Notes under the pieces: model-generated | Told to the model about the DNA's origin: nothing | The model's input: only the letters and a program-made list of their open reading frames with translations | Databases searched by the model: none | Origin: Dipteris shenzhenensis | Taxonomy: Eukaryota; Polypodiophyta; Polypodiopsida; Gleicheniales | DNA length: 64,000 nt | Assembly (NCBI GenBank): GCA_047967505.1 | Contig: CM106540.1 | Strand: one strand, 5' to 3' | Shown here: in pieces, positions 54,036 to 64,000 of the stretch | Numbering within the stretch: the stretch's first letter is position 1 | How the letters are laid out: each line of letters starts with the position of its first letter | Program-made: the position numbers and the translations under genes

Positions 54036-54550
54036 CTAATATCAAAATCTTTGTCTTTTTGAGATCTATGTTTCATCCCAACTGTCCCATTCAGCCAAAT
54101 CAGCCCTATCAATTCACGCCTTTCACATCAAGTCACATTGTGTTGAGTCAAAAGATGTTCTTCCAACAATGGCTCGCCCTTACTTTTGGGGCTGACCGAT
54201 TAGTGCAGTTAAGGACCATCCCGAACTGTTCGAGGGCCAGAGGAGGGCTACGAGGAGGCACTTGGACTCCGTAGGTACTTCGCACTTTGGTGTAGGTGGA
54301 TGGGAGGCAACTGTGGTAAGTCTACTTCTTCTCATTTAATGTATTGTTCTATTTGTTTTACTACATATTGCATGCACTTTATCTAACTCTCGTAAATTGG
54401 ACCCATAGCAAGCCGTGATGGGTCGCCTTCCTGCAGACATAGAGACGATATGCGCGTTTTGTGTAGGAACAAAGCCATGGTTTATTGAGTAGGAGGCGCT
54501 GGGAGCGACGATCGATTGGGCTGAGGTGGCTGCTCGCACGGTATGCGATT
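54036..54550. other. Sequence without recognised genes
   Basis: An open frame at 54026-54274 ends in an Arg/Gly-rich tail but has no domain I recognise. Confidence 0.3.
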
Positions 54551-54626
54551 CCGACATGCATGTTCTACATGCGTTCTACATGCAACTCCTACATGCAACT
54601 TCTATATGCAAGTTCTACATGTATAG
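54551..54626. repeat. Degenerate TTCTACATGCA short tandem repeat
   Basis: TTCTACATGC, CTCCTACATGCA, TTCTATATGCA and TTCTACATG follow one another with a period of about 12 bases. Confidence 0.8.
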
Positions 54627-54810
54627 AGAGAATGTCTTACAATTCTTACATGCAGAGAGAGAAGCTCTCCAACCTGTATAAACACCCCATAATGGAATGA
54701 AGCCCACACTCTTTGGGGCATTATGTTGAGTTCTACTTTGGTATTCCATGCAATTGTCTCAAGTGTCCATGCTTCCTTGCACTCCACGTCCAAAAGCATG
54801 TCCTAACCTT

Positions 54811-54960
54811 GCAACTCCTCCTCCCCTCTCCTCCAACCTTGCAACCCATCCTCTCCCTCTCCTCCTCCCTCCTCCTCCTCCCTTCTCCTCCTCCCTCCTC
54901 CTCCTTCTCCTCCCTCCTCCTCCTCCTCCCTCCTCCTCCCTCCTCTCTCTTCTTTCCCCC
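54811..54960. repeat. CTC/CCT polypyrimidine tract
   Basis: About 150 bases are almost purely C and T on the + strand, mainly CTC and CTT units. Open frames here on both strands are composition artefacts. Confidence 0.93.
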
Positions 54961-55077
54961 ATGCTCTTACACCTTCCTCCTCTCCCACTCCTATGCTCCC
55001 TCTAAACCCTTAGTTCCTCAACCCTTAATCTCCATGAACTACAAGGGAGACAATTTCTCCACCATGTACTCTACTCT

Positions 55078-55267
55078 AAACCTTGGAACCTCTTCTAAAT
55101 TTTGGAACCTCCTTCTAAACTCTGGAACCTCTCTCTAAAACTTGGAACCTCCTTCTAAACCTTGGACCTCCTTCTAAACCTTGGAACTCCTTTTAACCCT
55201 GGAACCTCTTCTAAACCCTGGAACCTCCTCCTAACCCTTAAACTCCTCCTAAACCTTGCAACCCCTA
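55078..55267. repeat. Degenerate minisatellite, about 20-bp unit, about 9-10 copies
   Basis: The unit is close to AAACCTTGGAACCTCCTTCT, with substitutions and one-base indels between copies. Confidence 0.92.
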
Positions 55268-55554
55268 ATGAAGACAAAAGCCTTCGTTACCTCAATCATG
55301 ATGATACACATTCCTTTTACACATGCATGTACTATGTTTTCTTTTCACACTTAAGCCTACGTCTCTCATCGGAATCCTAAGCTACACGTATACTACAAAC
55401 AACAACCTCGATATATCTGTAGGTGACAAAAAGCCTCAGAACCCTGCATATTGAGAATACCTTGCTCTTCCTATGGAAGCCGTAGGAAAGAGACAACATC
55501 TATAAATTCAAAAAAGCATTTACTTATCATCAAACACTTTCAAACTATGTGAAT

Positions 55555-56360
55555 GAACAATACCTGACAGGTATCTTTGAAGGAAAAATGTGATCAAACT
55601 TGTTGTCCTCAATGGTCCCTGTTGTAATCCAGGATGCTGAAGTTGATGGATTTTGCTCCAAAACTAAATATATGCTTCCAAACAACTCAAAATCTATTTC
55701 AAACCATCTTCTATAAAAGACCTCAATAGTAATAGTGTATCTTTTAAAACAAACAAATCTTTCCTCCTCTTCAAACTATGTATTAAAAGAAAACTTAAAA
55801 GAAAACAACATAATTAATAGTTTGTTCAAAGGTGCATCATAAAATCTCGTTATTTTCATTTCTTGCATTGTTCTAAAGGTTTTCTCACCTCACTCTCCAT
55901 GCAAGTTGCTCTCATAGACCCTGATTTGATTTGAAAACTAAAACCTTGTAAAACTCCATGAATGAATAGTACTTGATTCTTGGAGCAAGGTTCTTTGAAA
56001 GAAAAATGTGATCAAACTTGTCCCTCCTAGTGGTCCCTCTTGTGTTCTAGGAATGCTAAGTTGATAGTTCTTGCTTTAAAACAAATTATAGGCTCCCAAA
56101 CATCTCAAAATCTATTTCAAGCAATATTCTATAGAAAACTATTGATAGTAAGAGTGGAAAAGACTCATTTCTCATGAAACTTCTTAGAAAACAAGAAAAT
56201 CTTTCAACTTTTTCAAGCCATGTAATAAAACAAAACAACACAACTACACAAAATGAACTATGAACTAATTGTTTGTTCAAAGTTGCATCATTAACAAACA
56301 AATCTCATCTCATAATCACTGTGTTGAAAGATTGTCTCACCTAAACCTCCATACAAGCTC
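55555..56360. repeat. Old tandem duplication, unit about 400 bp
   Basis: Copy 1 (about 55555-55920) and copy 2 (about 55965-56360) share AAAAATGTGATCAAACTTGT, TCTATTTCAA, TTTGTTCAAAG and TCTCACCT in the same order. Divergence is considerable. No coding function is recognised. Confidence 0.82.
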
Positions 56361-58310
56361 TTCGTGTATAGTCCAAACCTTCACAAGTGGTTCAAAATCA
56401 TGCATCCTTAGAGATTGTAGCAGGGAAACTGACCTGTATTGAGAGATGAGGAAAAGAAAGATTGACTTTCATGCATCACCAACTGCAATGCCTAAAAGTT
56501 AATCTTCTTGGATCCTTTCTCAAAGAATCTCATCCAGTAGCTCCTTCTAAGCTCCAAACACCCTGCGTCATTCATGGTTCGCTTAGATCATTGATTGCTT
56601 TGATTTCCTGAATGAAATGATTTCAGATCGTGGGAGAATCTCAGATGAGAGAGGAAGTGGCGAGATTTGAAAGAGAAGCACCCAAAATGGAGAAAGAAGA
56701 AGGTAGGGTGAATCACATTCATCACATTCGAAAATCTTGAAAGTTTTGAAAGAATGAGAGTGAAATGGAAGGGAAATGTAGGTAGAGAAGAGATGTGATG
56801 AGATTTTGGTGTGAGAGTCCATCCCATGAGAGGGAGAAGAAAGAAAGAAGCTTCCCACTCAGAAGCAAGCAAGAAATTTCAAATGAGGGCTAGAGCAAAG
56901 AAAAATTCAAAATGTTGCTCAGAAATGAGGGGGAAGGAAGAGGAATGAGAGAGAATGAAAGCAGTGTGCTACTTGGATGGGAGGATTTGGTTTTAGGTCA
57001 AATGGTACAAGTTTGGTTGAGAAACTAGGTTTCTCAGTTTGGTTACAGTTTAAAAATGTGATGGGAGAGTTGAGGCAACATGTGGGTGCTCCACATCAAT
57101 TGTTTGGGCCATTGACTAAAGAAATAGAGAAGTCAGGCCACTTCCAATATACTATTTCCCTCCACCAACCAATATTATATTGGGTTTTATTCACCTTATT
57201 CTTCCATGTCACCAGCCCAAGGGCTCCCTTACAGGGCCCCGTTTTGAGTCCAAATGTTTTGTAATGCATGCCAAATAGATCTAATGTATTTCAGAACGTC
57301 CATTCTCAGTTCACTCACACGGCAGTCAAAATCCGTTCAAGTTAAATAAATTCATTCAAATCAAGAATAAGTTGCACATAATTTCACAACGGCATGTGAA
57401 ACATATGATAATCTCACTTTCGCTAAACGGCATTCAATCGCCAAAGCAGCTGGATCCATTGACAAGGTTTGGGTTTCCTTTAGTTTTTTACTTTTCAAAG
57501 AGGCAATACGATCAAGATCTTAGTCGACCATCTTTGCGGACAATACACTAAAGAGCATCTATCATTTGGGATAGCTAGATTTTTTTGTCGGTGAGTTTTA
57601 GTACATAAAGCTCAACATCAGGTTGAAAAAAATTGTGGGAAAAATAACAAATGTAGCTCCTAGTATCATAGCAAGAGAGCAAGTTTTTGCCTATGAGTTT
57701 ACAATTAATCATGCTATTCTCTGAGCGAATATGAAATGGAAGCTTCATTTTGGTCCTTTGCACGAAAGGCAAGTCCTGCCCCAAATATTATAAGACATTG
57801 GGAAAATCAATTGTCTCCAAAGAAGACCAAACGAATTTGCAAAAAAGCAGCAAGCCAAAAGGAAAACAGTTTGTGAGAAAGCATGAGTACTTAGAAAGGC
57901 CTTCAATCATTCCTACTATGTTTTCAACGCAACATACACAACTTAAGCATATCTACTAGATTGGTTGGTAATCTCTCTCAAAAAATGAATAGACTTACTA
58001 TAAACGATTGCTAGCATTGGAAGCCCTGTCTTAGCACGAGGCATACCCCACGAAGGAGGACAAGTTCCTAGAAGCATTGCTAGGAATAGATTTGAAGATA
58101 CCAATGAAGAATGTAAAGCTAAGACCAAAGCATATGGCTCATCATCAAGAAAATACCATGCAAGAGATAGTGGAATAGCAAGAAAACCTGAGGGAAGATT
58201 GCCTCAGGCAAATCCCAAATAGGCGATGGTGGAACAACACAAAATTCGATGGAAGTTTTTCTAGGCCACCAAGATTTTGAGCAGAGAGCGAGCAATTTGA
58301 AGAGGATGCA
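56361..58310. other. Sequence without recognised genes
   Basis: Weakly biased purine-rich sequence lies around 56620-56960. The final part may include the degraded 5' region of LINE relic 2, but no motif supports this. Confidence 0.35.
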
Positions 58311-59312
58311 ATGTCAGATTTTCCTACTTGGTTTGTTACAACCATTTTAGATGAGGAACTACACTCAGATTCAATTGACTGGCTAAGCATACATGCTCTT
58401 ATTGGCTTTCTTCTCGATTCTCATCCACAGACTGCTTACATAGAGAATTGGATTTGTACCCATTGGGTAAGAAAAGAGATGGTAGTAACAAACATTATAT
58501 TTCTCAAAAAAGGTTACTACCTCTTCCTTTTTGAGGAAGAAGAAGTGGCATATAAGGTTTTCACACTCAGAGTTATGGACGTTAAGGAATCTAGAGAAAG
58601 CTAAGGTTGATAGAATCCTTATCTGGGTGGAGCTCCTAGATTTGCCCTTTTCTCTCTATAATCAAGCTACCAAACTATGTAGAAACCTAGGAAGTGTGGT
58701 AGGTGTAGAGAAAGAACAAATTTATAAACCCAAAGGGAAGACCCTAGGTTTATGTCCAACTAGACCTGGTAGAAGAGCTCTCAAATACTTTGTTCATTCT
58801 AAATAAAAATTGTGAATCTACAAGAAGCAATTACTTATTTACAAGAACTCTCCTAATTCTTGTTTTCTATGTGTCTCTCTTCTCATTTTATCAAGAATTG
58901 TCCTCAAAGGAAGGGTATATCTAAGGTTGTGAATGAACCTTCTCCTCAACACTTGGTTAGCAAAAAGGAAATGGACTATCAGGAATAATAAAGGGCAGAT
59001 GTAGCTAGTACAACTACATAGGGTGAACAAGAAATGCAAGTAGAGGATATTTATGAACACACTAATACACAATAGGAGCTTATGCCCATAATCCCAAAAA
59101 ATGCCTTTGATGCACTTGTTGATAAGGAGATAGATGACTGGATCAATGAACACAAGGATGATATATCTATTAGACTAGGGTGGCCTAAGGACTTTGAAGC
59201 TAAACTAAATCAAAGATATGCAATGGTCATTGGCATAGGAGATGATCGTACTCAGAGGAGGAGCTTTCCCTTCCTACTCAAAAAGATTTCACTCTTAAAG
59301 GTAAGGCTGTAG
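58311..59312 (+). pseudogene. LINE ORF1 relic (DUF4283 and CCHC knuckle)
   Basis: The first part has GYYLFLFEEEEVAYKVF. A one-base shift leads to ILIWVELLDLPFSLYNQATK and RNLGSVVG, the Trp-Val-x-Leu and Gly-Leu-Pro-type pattern of DUF4283. Near 58860-58915 the Cys residues of CFLC and, one base out of frame, HFIKNCPQRKG complete a CCHC zinc knuckle. The tail has PKNAFDALVDKEIDDW (59082 on). At least two frameshifts and several stops are present. ORF1 of plant LINEs binds the element's RNA. Confidence 0.72.
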
Positions 59313-59970
59313 CAACTATTCAAAATAAGAGATGTCTATCTCAATTGAAGGGGGGAACTCCTTTGTCTAAACGCCCTCTCCCCAAGGCTAAAAATTTAAA
59401 AAACAAGAATAGTAAGTAAGCCATTATCATTCCTCACACTCAATGTGTGCGAATTGATTAACCCTAATACATGGTTAGAACTAGCTAGATGGTTGAGGAA
59501 TAGCTCTTTATCCCCAACTTGTATAGCCCTATAGGAAGTAGATTTTTTGTTAAACTCTTGAACAAAGATTGAGATCTATAGAGACAGAAGAAGATCGTGG
59601 TTCTATACAAATCATGAGATGGAAGAGGAGTAACATCCATTGGGATACTTGCCTCTGCAACTTGGTTGGAGGCAATGGGAAAAGCTCATGTATACTTAAG
59701 AGAGCCAAATGACATAGAGCTACAATTAGGGTCAGAAGATTGGATAAAAGAAAGTTGACCTTGCAAGAGATTGAAGATAGAGAAAGACAAGGGGATATAC
59801 ATGCACAGGAGGAACTCAAAAGTGTTCAAAAGGAAATCTAATAAGAGAAGTAAATCAGTCTAAATGAGTCTAAAATTTATTTTAAGGACTGGTGGGTTAG
59901 GAAAACTGAGACCAACAAAATAAAATCTCAAGCTTATTGGACAAAAGAGAGCAAAGGAGGAGGTTCCTCT
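58311..59970 (+). mobile_element. LINE relic 2 (ORF1 and start of ORF2)
   Basis: On the + strand the order is a DUF4283-like domain, a zinc knuckle, a variable tail, and then an endonuclease start FLTLNVCELINPNTWLELAR near 59428-59490. That last block matches the endonuclease start of LINE relic 1 (FLTLNVRGLMDP), so both belong to a related family. Most of the endonuclease is missing. Lys/Glu-rich sequence at about 59730-59960 (QEIEDRERQGDIHAQEELK) could be the region between endonuclease and reverse transcriptase. No reverse transcriptase is recognised. Confidence 0.75.
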
Positions 59971-60353
59971 ATTTAAAAAAGGAGATAAGTACCATATTTT
60001 GTAGTAGTATAATTCTTCTTAAGCCAATCCAAAATATTTGTTCACAAAATTTTATGGAGCAAACACATATGATTAGCTTTGGCTATATCATGCTTGAGTG
60101 CATAGATTGTGCATGAGTGTGAATTTAGAAAACTGAAAATAAAGCTCTCATATTGAGGTGGCCCCACTAGAATAACATGTGTTACATTTATCAAAATTTC
60201 ATGGATGAGAATGGTTAATGCCAAACAAATACAACCCCCACTTGTCTTAGAATGATGACCATGCAAATCATAAACAATCCCATGGACACGAATGACCATA
60301 AGAAGGCAAATGATGACTATGAATGCCATGAGCCCCATCGACCAAAAGAAGGT
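59971..60353. other. Sequence without recognised genes
   Basis: No coding motif or repeat was recognised after LINE relic 2. Confidence 0.35.
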
Positions 60354-60731
60354 AGATTTCTTATGGACCTATAAAAAGGCTTTAAAGCGTAAAAGTGAAT
60401 TATGACATGTAGTTTTGTAAAATCTACGTGGGCCTTGGTGGTGGAGGCTCTAGTTCATGTTGTGGTGTGTGTGTACAATTCCTAGAAATTGCTTCAGATG
60501 AGTCAATTTGGCTCCTTTGATAATGCTACAAAGACCAAATACCTCTCCCCCTCTCTCATTGCATGCACACACATAAAATGCACGTACATGTACACCCCCA
60601 TATGTTGCATCTAGGGTTTCTTAATAGTGCACCAAGCAGATTTCTTATGGACCTATAAAAAGGTTCTAAAGCATAAAGTGAATTATGGCATGTAGTTTTA
60701 TAAAACCTACGTGGGCCTTGGTGGTGGAGGC
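60354..60731. repeat. 95-bp direct repeat, 284 bp apart
   Basis: Copy 1 is 60354-60448 and copy 2 is 60638-60731. Both contain AGATTTCTTATGGACCTATA and TACGTGGGCCTTGGTGGTGG. Few differences separate them. Confidence 0.93.
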
Positions 60732-61057
60732 ATACACACATGCTCACACTTTTTCGTTCAGCTTCTATTACTTCATTGTGCCCCTTGCAACATTACGAAG
60801 TAGTAGTCCCTTCTATGTAGCACCTGAAAGGTCCGAAAGGAAACGAAGCAGATTTAGTTCTCTACCATTCCTTAGACATGTATGCATGCATTTATTTTCT
60901 TAAGTCACAAGAAAAGATATGGAGGCATCCCACCAACCACAAATGCCATGGATGCTATGATTAAGATAAACATTCTTACTAGTCTATTAAAATTTTGAAG
61001 GCCATAAATGAGGTGTGAGTCGAATATCAGATATTGGAAGATACATTGTCACAATGC

Positions 61058-61064
<7 letters not shown>

Positions 61065-61106
<42 letters not shown>
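61065..61106. repeat. (CT)n microsatellite
   Basis: About 21 perfect CT units lie downstream of the hydrolase gene. Confidence 0.97.
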
Positions 61107-61107
<1 letters not shown>

Positions 61108-61518
61108 ACTATGCATGCGTGCACACACAATGGCACCTACATACATGCATATACAACATTCTCATTGTTCAGCATCTATGCTTTTCAGCTCAAAATTGAC
61201 AAATTTGTGCCACTTAAGATTACAAAGTACAGTGAGCCTTGATGGTCCTGATCACATTGCTCCTTTTGCTTTGTTTCATCAGGGACCTTCTCTCCCTTCT
61301 TCTGGCCTCTGCTGTTTCCACGAGGTATATACATGCATTGCTTTTCTGAAAGTAAAATTATGAAGGCATCCGACCACCTTTTCCACCCTCTTCTTATAAT
61401 GGGCCTCAGGATTATCTCCGAAATAGAGTGGGAGATAACCATAAACTTATTTGATTATAAGGGCTTGACAGTGGAGGAGAGATAGGCTGCCAAACTTCCC
61501 AGATCCAAGTATCATAAG

Positions 61519-61910
61519 TTACTGAAATTCAAACTTCTCACCCAAAAGCAAGGTTTTGAGGAGGCTGTCTGGAAAGCCGTCATGGTACTTGATAAGATGG
61601 CCCCTACCTTTAAGTTCATGATACTGGATCCAGGGCAGTCTTCTGTGAATATTTCGTTGGAGCAGAACAGGGACAAGATAATCTTCTTCTCCTTGCCATA
61701 AATGCACACAGCCAGGGCGATTAGGAAATGGGTTCTCTAATTCACCTGGGTCGAACTCCCAGTTACCGAACATGATCCTTGAATCCCTGCACAGGGATTC
61801 TGCGATTCCTTGTTGTGTGCTTTCTGCCAACTATTACAGCCAACACCCAAAACAAGCCATCAAACGCTTGGAATCCAACACCCAAAACAAGCAATAAAAC
61901 ATTTTGAAAC

Positions 61911-61950
<40 letters not shown>

Positions 61951-63580
61951 AGCAAGCAAGCAACCCCCATGGCTGGGAGGCAGTTCAGTATTTACATGAA
62001 CAGATTTCTGATCTCCTAATCTGTCTCTCTCTCACTCTCTCGCTCTCACACACACACACGACCAGGAGGCAATTCAATATCAGCAGGAACGTCTCTCTCT
62101 CTCACACACACACATTTTTTTACAGTGAAATCTCTCACACACTTTTTTTTTGGTTAAAGAAAATATATATATATATCTCTCTCTCTCTCACACACACACA
62201 CACACTCACACTCACACTCAAAACATTCGCACACAATCACATAAAGGCCGAAATACACAGAAGAGGAGGCTTGTACAGGCTTAATTAGCCGCCCAATCAA
62301 AAGTTTTGCAGTATAGACGGGTTCTCCCACACACGCAAACTATATTTCCCTTCCACGCGCTTTTTACCTCTGCCAAACGCTCTTGAGACGCACTCGCAAA
62401 GCTTTGCACCACCTCTCTATCGGACGGACATAGAACGTGCAGCGGCAAATTGATAGCGCTTGACGCTGGAATCCACGGCTGCGTCACATAAAGATACTGC
62501 AGCCATGGCAGGTAATGGGTTATCTGCAAGTACATCCGGTCAGCAAGGACCTGTGTCCCAAACGCTTGTTTGAACTCTGCTCGACTAATGCCTGGCCACC
62601 AGAAATTGGTGACGGGAACTATCATTCCAACTCCGGCTAGTCTGCATCAGCCAAATCATTGAGCACAAGAACGAAAATTCTGGATTTATGCCCCAATACT
62701 TCCAAGCCATTTTGGTCTACTACGCTAACCAATAATTCGTCCCTACGCTCCTGCGTTTCTCTGCAATTATTAGGGATGGTTTACCTGTGCGGTATGTATT
62801 TCAAACAACCCCATCCAGTATATCCCCCGATCGACTCGGGAATAAGGTAAAACTTCTCTCCCAGTTCGAGGTAGTCTGCTAACTGTTCTATGTCCTGTGT
62901 CTCACTCTTGATGTTCCGCGTCGGATTCGGATCACTCTGCCCGTATCCAGCTCTGTCAAAGCTCACTATGTAGATGGAGTGTTCTTCAAGGAGGGCCTGA
63001 AAGTCAAGGAGGAGCAGATGATTAACATGTCAACGGCACTCAAAAGCAGCAATGCGGGGACAACTCTAGACCTGTGAAAACTCTGGAGCATGGTGGCGAG
63101 ACCCATTGAAGCCGTGCACAAAAACGGCTTTGAATTTTGCGAACTGACGGGGTACTCCCATTTCCTTGTAAGCCAAAAACCTGCCATCTTTGAGCTTCAC
63201 TCTGGGAGCGGTGACAAGGGGTCCGTTAGGGGATCCACAGAGCAGGGGAGGAGGAGGGCGGAGGGCCTTGAAAAACCAGGTGAAGAGGAGTCCTGCTCCG
63301 GCAACCAGGGCACCAGTAAGCACTCCTGCAAGAGGCACAACAGGAGAGCAGATTGATCAACAGAAAAAACAGTAGAAAGATCAACCCAAATTTCTCTGCA
63401 GCTAAAGGAATGCAACAACCCAAATCGAAATTTAGCTCCCCTCTCCCCTGCAACAGATCGATCGAGCTAAGAAGGAATGCAACCCAAATCGAAATTTTAG
63501 CTATGGAGGGCAAGAATCAGGAGAGAAAATGGAAGACCTGATGCAGGAGAGAGGGGAGGCAAATGCAATGCAGGAGGCAT
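61519..63580 (-). CDS. Alpha/beta-hydrolase fold protein, five exons, 358 residues
   Basis: Exons on the minus strand: 63580-63538, 63325-63072, 62996-62785, 62641-62379 and 61823-61519 (stop TAA 61521-61519). They total 1077 bases in one frame. The start ATG at 63580 lies in a GCCACCATGCC context. The protein has a hydrophobic N-terminal segment (GVLTGALVAGAGLLFTWFF), likely a membrane anchor, then KALRPPPP, VFVHGF (oxyanion region), FDRAGYGQSDPNP, an elbow reading PESIGGY, CLKYIPHR, FGNWEFDP, LWQGEEDYLVP (catalytic Asp) and LKGRGHLIKYH (catalytic His). This matches a plant esterase/lipase-like family whose substrates are mostly unknown. The elbow has Pro in place of the first Gly of GxSxG. 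The exon 4 donor is unusual (see findings). Lower-confidence points are exon 1 and that donor. Confidence 0.87.
61824..62378. repeat. Microsatellite-rich intron 4 of the hydrolase
   Basis: The intron contains CT runs (61913-61937 and near 62090 and 62180), CA runs (61936-61951, near 62050, 62105 and 62190), an AGCA run and TA and T tracts. It is the most microsatellite-dense stretch in the window, and a length-variable one. Confidence 0.9.
63326..63537 (-). other. Putative intron 1 of the hydrolase
   Basis: It is bounded by a weak donor G/GTCTTC and a good acceptor CTCTTGCAG. It contains a 27-bp direct repeat (CCCAAATCGAAATTT words at about 63419 and 63485). An intron is required because the frame upstream of exon 2 runs into a TGA before any ATG. 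Confidence 0.6.
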
Positions 63581-63686
63581 GGTGGCAAAAGGGCCTCTTT
63601 TTCCTCCTCTTCAAGTGCAGAAGCAAAAGACTTCTATTCTCTAAATTTCAAAGAAAGACAGAGGAGAAAAAGCGTGTGACTCCAAG

Positions 63687-63900
63687 GCCCACAGGGTTCT
63701 TAAATGCAGGCTTGAGTCATTCTGCATGCATGCTCTAGGAATAAACTTGAGAGAAAGAAGAGTTCGAGCCTTGAAATGCAAATGCAAGGCTCTTAAATCA
63801 AGGCTTGAGTCATCCTTCATGCTCTAAACTTGAGAGAGAGAGGAGGGGAAAACGTTTGTGACTTCAAGGCTAAATGTTTGTGACTTGAAGGCTGTTACAA
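63687..63900. repeat. Direct repeats upstream of the hydrolase start
   Basis: About 63694-63760 and 63787-63842 share TTCTTAAAT/CTCTTAAAT, AGGCTTGAGTCAT, CATGCTCTA and AAACTTGAGAGA. Further upstream, TGTTTGTGACTT with AAGGCT occurs twice (about 63856 and 63878). They lie 110-320 bp before the ATG, in the region where a promoter and 5' untranslated region are expected. Confidence 0.8.
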
Positions 63901-64000
63901 CTTACAAGGGCACTCGTCAACTTCAAGGCTCAGCAAGCACTTATCATTACATAGTGTCTTATGGCAAAGAGGACTCCATGCTCTAATCTCCATATTCCCG

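Noticed and set aside
54713-55138. Open frames rich in Leu, Ser and Pro, and Arg/Glu-rich frames on the other strand
   Set aside because: They are produced by the CTC/CCT polypyrimidine tract.
62366-62367. Donor GAG/GTAAAA as the end of hydrolase exon 4
   Set aside because: It gives phase 0 and a total length not divisible by three; the donor at 62378 keeps the frame and the expected junction length. Kept as a possible alternative site.

Overview
The window is nuclear DNA of a land plant. The evidence is a multi-exon plant-type PP2C phosphatase gene, a plant-type alpha/beta-hydrolase gene, retroelements primed by initiator tRNA-Met (binding site TGGTATCAGAGC), DUF4283-type LINEs, a CACTA transposon and many CT, AC and GA microsatellites. 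The wide spacing of genes and the nesting of old elements suggest a large, repeat-rich genome. I cannot name the species or decide between seed plant, fern and bryophyte from sequence alone.

Layout. Positions 1-9400 hold the 3' half of the PP2C gene on the + strand: four exons, with a 6.4-kb intron carrying an antisense Copia relic. Positions 9400-12800 are non-coding with several small tandem duplications. Positions 12820-16632 are a decayed minus-strand Copia element with primer-binding site (PBS) and 5' LTR. Positions 17900-22700 hold AC microsatellites and a segment present three times. Positions 22700-30000 lack recognisable genes, but hold a clean minus-strand LTR with PBS (24830-25071), two adjacent long foldbacks (25692-25894) and tandem repeats. 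Positions 30847-32680 are a minus-strand CACTA (En/Spm) transposase relic that still has a recognisable 95-nt intron. Positions 34657-40227 are a complete Copia element with equal 352-bp LTRs, PBS, polypurine tract and a 5-bp target duplication; its gag-pol frame has seven stops and one frameshift. A Ty3/Gypsy relic with an LTR candidate follows at 40500-43029. Positions 45900-53830 are a nested block: a minus-strand LINE is interrupted at 48262 by a Copia LTR and at 49946 by a truncated relative of the complete Copia element, with another LTR candidate beyond. Positions 54500-56400 are simple, mini- and duplicated sequence. Positions 58311-59970 are a second LINE relic on the + strand. Positions 61519-63580 are a minus-strand alpha/beta-hydrolase gene in five exons that join into a 358-codon frame.

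Only two host genes are supported, the PP2C and the hydrolase; nothing suggests they act together. The remainder is mostly transposon-derived. The most informative signals are the nearly uniform Gln-to-TAG pattern of stops in both copies of the 352-bp-LTR Copia family (a cytosine-deamination signature), the nesting order around the split LINE, the paired foldbacks, and the altered nucleophile elbow and unusual splice donor of the hydrolase.
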